The notes under the pieces were generated by a model. That model ran no database searches. It was not told where the DNA came from and was given only the letters and a program-made list of their open reading frames with translations. A stretch of 37,110 nt of DNA. Source: a virus. Positions 36,401 through 37,110 of this stretch are shown here, piece after piece. Both the position numbers and the translations under genes were made by a program. The DNA is taken from positions 1-37,110 of IMG/VR virus record IMGVR_UViG_3300040809_000925. One strand, written 5' to 3'. Within the stretch, counting starts at the first letter, position 1. Every line of letters starts with the position of its first letter.

Positions 36401-37110
36401 GAACTGTTGGCGGGAAGGTTTTTAGTTATGAGCTTGTTGATGGTGGTACAAATTTAGGCAGCGATATAGCCGACCAAATTAACTATAACGGGGCTAATAA
36501 TCCAAATGGCGTAATTCCGGGTGGAACTGGTCTGACCTGGTTCGAGCTTGGCGATATTGTTATATACAATGCTACATCAGTAGAGACAGAGAGATCTTAT
36601 AGGGAGGGGGCTACGCCTACTCTTGTTGGGTTTTACGCATCCAGAGGCGGAAACGACCACCCAGATTTCACAAGGTTTCAATCTGATGACGGGTCTTATT
36701 ATGTCCCTGCCGTCTTTAATCAGGCAACTATAACCAACCTACCTACTGATGGCACCAATATAGTATTGCAGATTTATAATGTAACTACAGATGCTGAGGT
36801 TTTTGTTGGCGATCCTGGCGGGAGTACTTATTCTGATACTTATATTGAAGGCACAGACTACACTGATGGCGATAATGTAAGGGTTAGGTTCTCAGAGCTG
36901 AATGGTTCCATATCTTTTAAATCATTCCAGACTAACGTAACCGCATCTGCAACAGGCTGGGCCTTGGATGCTTCAAACTTTATCGTCGAGGATACTGTAT
37001 ATGCAAGCAATGCTGTTGATGGCTCTACTGTAACAAAGTTTTCTTATACACCGGTAAATGACCAATTCAATCTTATTGTTGCGCAAAACTTCACCGCTGC
37101 TGAGTTATTT
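33499..37110 (+). CDS. Large tail-fibre/tail protein (3' partial)
   Basis: An uninterrupted frame of 1,204 codons from the ATG at 33499 to the window end. It has repeated beta-rich segments. Residues 1-210 resemble a jelly-roll-like domain (DTFVLDNTTTQVINIPPTST, then GAGGWTQEVDASA). The middle (about 480-720) with GNVFTGCVDS, NNPINAILI and LTLSGNGFDI suggests a right-handed beta-helix. The last 100 residues contain FVGDPGGST-like, DGDNVRVRFSELNGSISFKS and DGSTVTKFSYTPVNDQ. The stop is not in the window. The frame would run into the protein at 2-862 if two bases (or 2+3n) were added at the junction. Probably the main fibre or receptor-binding spike. Confidence 0.82.
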   Translation, partial: MPYITGSDTFVLDNTTTQVINIPPTSTGDVVLLAMTCYSTASISSVSGNISGAGGWTQEVDASAASDDAYVYSHVQGATPDTTVTVVFAANERAVFNVLNVKGADTTTPIEASALNSGSVNRDIVMPSVTASANSIIWRVCGTRTYPNRAAAGNTYRGTAETSSSLQFMSSCTQTQVSAGATGTETWHHLTIYGAGSYNVTALTMSIKDDGTGDIEPDLDLSTVPYSYLMPLSRYDGGFIRGAWYDPTSVSYENISSLSNGSYTTSDLHPRESGAVPGGIRDGFRSVSVSNTSTSYLDHVILTGYPITETYNTVDNYDLSGKLLVVSNKSSDPRVHKDSDIGSCIAISDQTNARFWQLGSANSVPSLNDGVYPTVIDVDDTTFVMDTIGTPNTSSVGALIIGGQHTSTSINILFSPVFILGELTLQGGSSTVPASFETYNKNSVSCMLNTVLNNGGLSLGQYLVIQDTKSGSSEVVYWDCSNQSAEWPAEYDADVRKRNFKMGAGVLTHTIGGVAGSTIIYDAATLNFGNYHNLVWDSAVAVSSDGLTVLNANVTITDNASTAISGVSFIGCNEIALGSNDVSGGNVFTGCVDSQYFTVSSESGFQKLHNNTFTNNPINAILITGDQAGSWSDPNLTLSGNGFDIEYTGSTNFSIQSSATITVNNTGSGTLLIVTPVLTLSINSDTASTDIRYFEDDSQVVVDSTTGTTLDYNYPDTDPIDIELVKQGYVPVNRQSVIPYDGDYDVIMDLDEAYNSGHGLTITTDYTYNRSTKLLTINSDQNALDVRSSLADVIRTNTSYYNTPLLMDAIPGLTRIDLTDGMTIASMATWKGAGMERFDSTDALNPLEKWFCVKSVGDIAGATTHYRQSDSGSSTAVSLTNNVVDEAFQYWDDPNHDGSTVDGFDYSGYMVIKSFLAGSKQGRVDVLANAGISSLSSNLYTVPLSNTGHGYSGADPGINGDITLISGGTVGGKVFSYELVDGGTNLGSDIADQINYNGANNPNGVIPGGTGLTWFELGDIVIYNATSVETERSYREGATPTLVGFYASRGGNDHPDFTRFQSDDGSYYVPAVFNQATITNLPTDGTNIVLQIYNVTTDAEVFVGDPGGSTYSDTYIEGTDYTDGDNVRVRFSELNGSISFKSFQTNVTASATGWALDASNFIVEDTVYASNAVDGSTVTKFSYTPVNDQFNLIVAQNFTAAELF

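Overview
This window is almost a whole genome of a tailed double-stranded DNA phage: an HK97-type siphovirus with a low-to-moderate GC content of roughly 43% (an impression, not counted). The host is probably a gammaproteobacterium, and a marine one would fit the tail proteins. Evidence for the phage type is the run small terminase, large terminase, portal, ClpP-like protease, HK97-fold capsid, connectors, tail tube, frameshifted chaperone, tape measure and tail tip, all in one direction. The two ends of the window appear to be two parts of one tail-fibre gene. The open frame from 33499 runs off the right end, and its C-terminal part is at 2-862. The map is therefore best read as a circle opened inside that gene, with about two bases (or 2+3n) missing at the junction.

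Layout: 2-2938 holds tail-fibre and fibre-adaptor proteins. At 2943-4261 lie a strong promoter with a probable leaderless HTH gene, two small genes, a tRNA-like structured element, an HNH endonuclease and a probable cos region. Packaging, head and tail genes fill 4262-19844. From 19841 to 23150 an early block runs leftward: MazG-like hydrolase, small genes, an HNH protein, SSB, a putative annealing/recombination partner and acidic proteins. A divergent promoter pair at 23172-23245 shares one palindromic operator. Rightward early genes follow from 23262 to 25574, including many micro-genes, a DUF1289 protein, two HTH proteins and a homing-type HNH endonuclease.

From 25575 to 26371 about 800 bases carry no open frame on either strand but are packed with helices and GAAA tetraloops. 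This looks like a giant ornate non-coding RNA of the GOLLD/ROOL kind or a new class, and is the most interesting item in the window. From 26372 to 33499 come zinc-finger and winged-helix proteins, a wrecked helicase-methyltransferase gene behind a pseudoknotted leader, a second structured region at 30336-30542, a nin-like recombination set (NinB-like, YbcO/DUF1364-like, RusA) and three membrane or lipoprotein genes that may be lysis functions.

No integrase, polymerase, primase, intact helicase or recognisable endolysin is visible. SSB, the putative annealing protein, NinB-like and RusA proteins suggest replication and recombination that lean on host enzymes. Function calls are from reading the sequences by eye; no database search was run.
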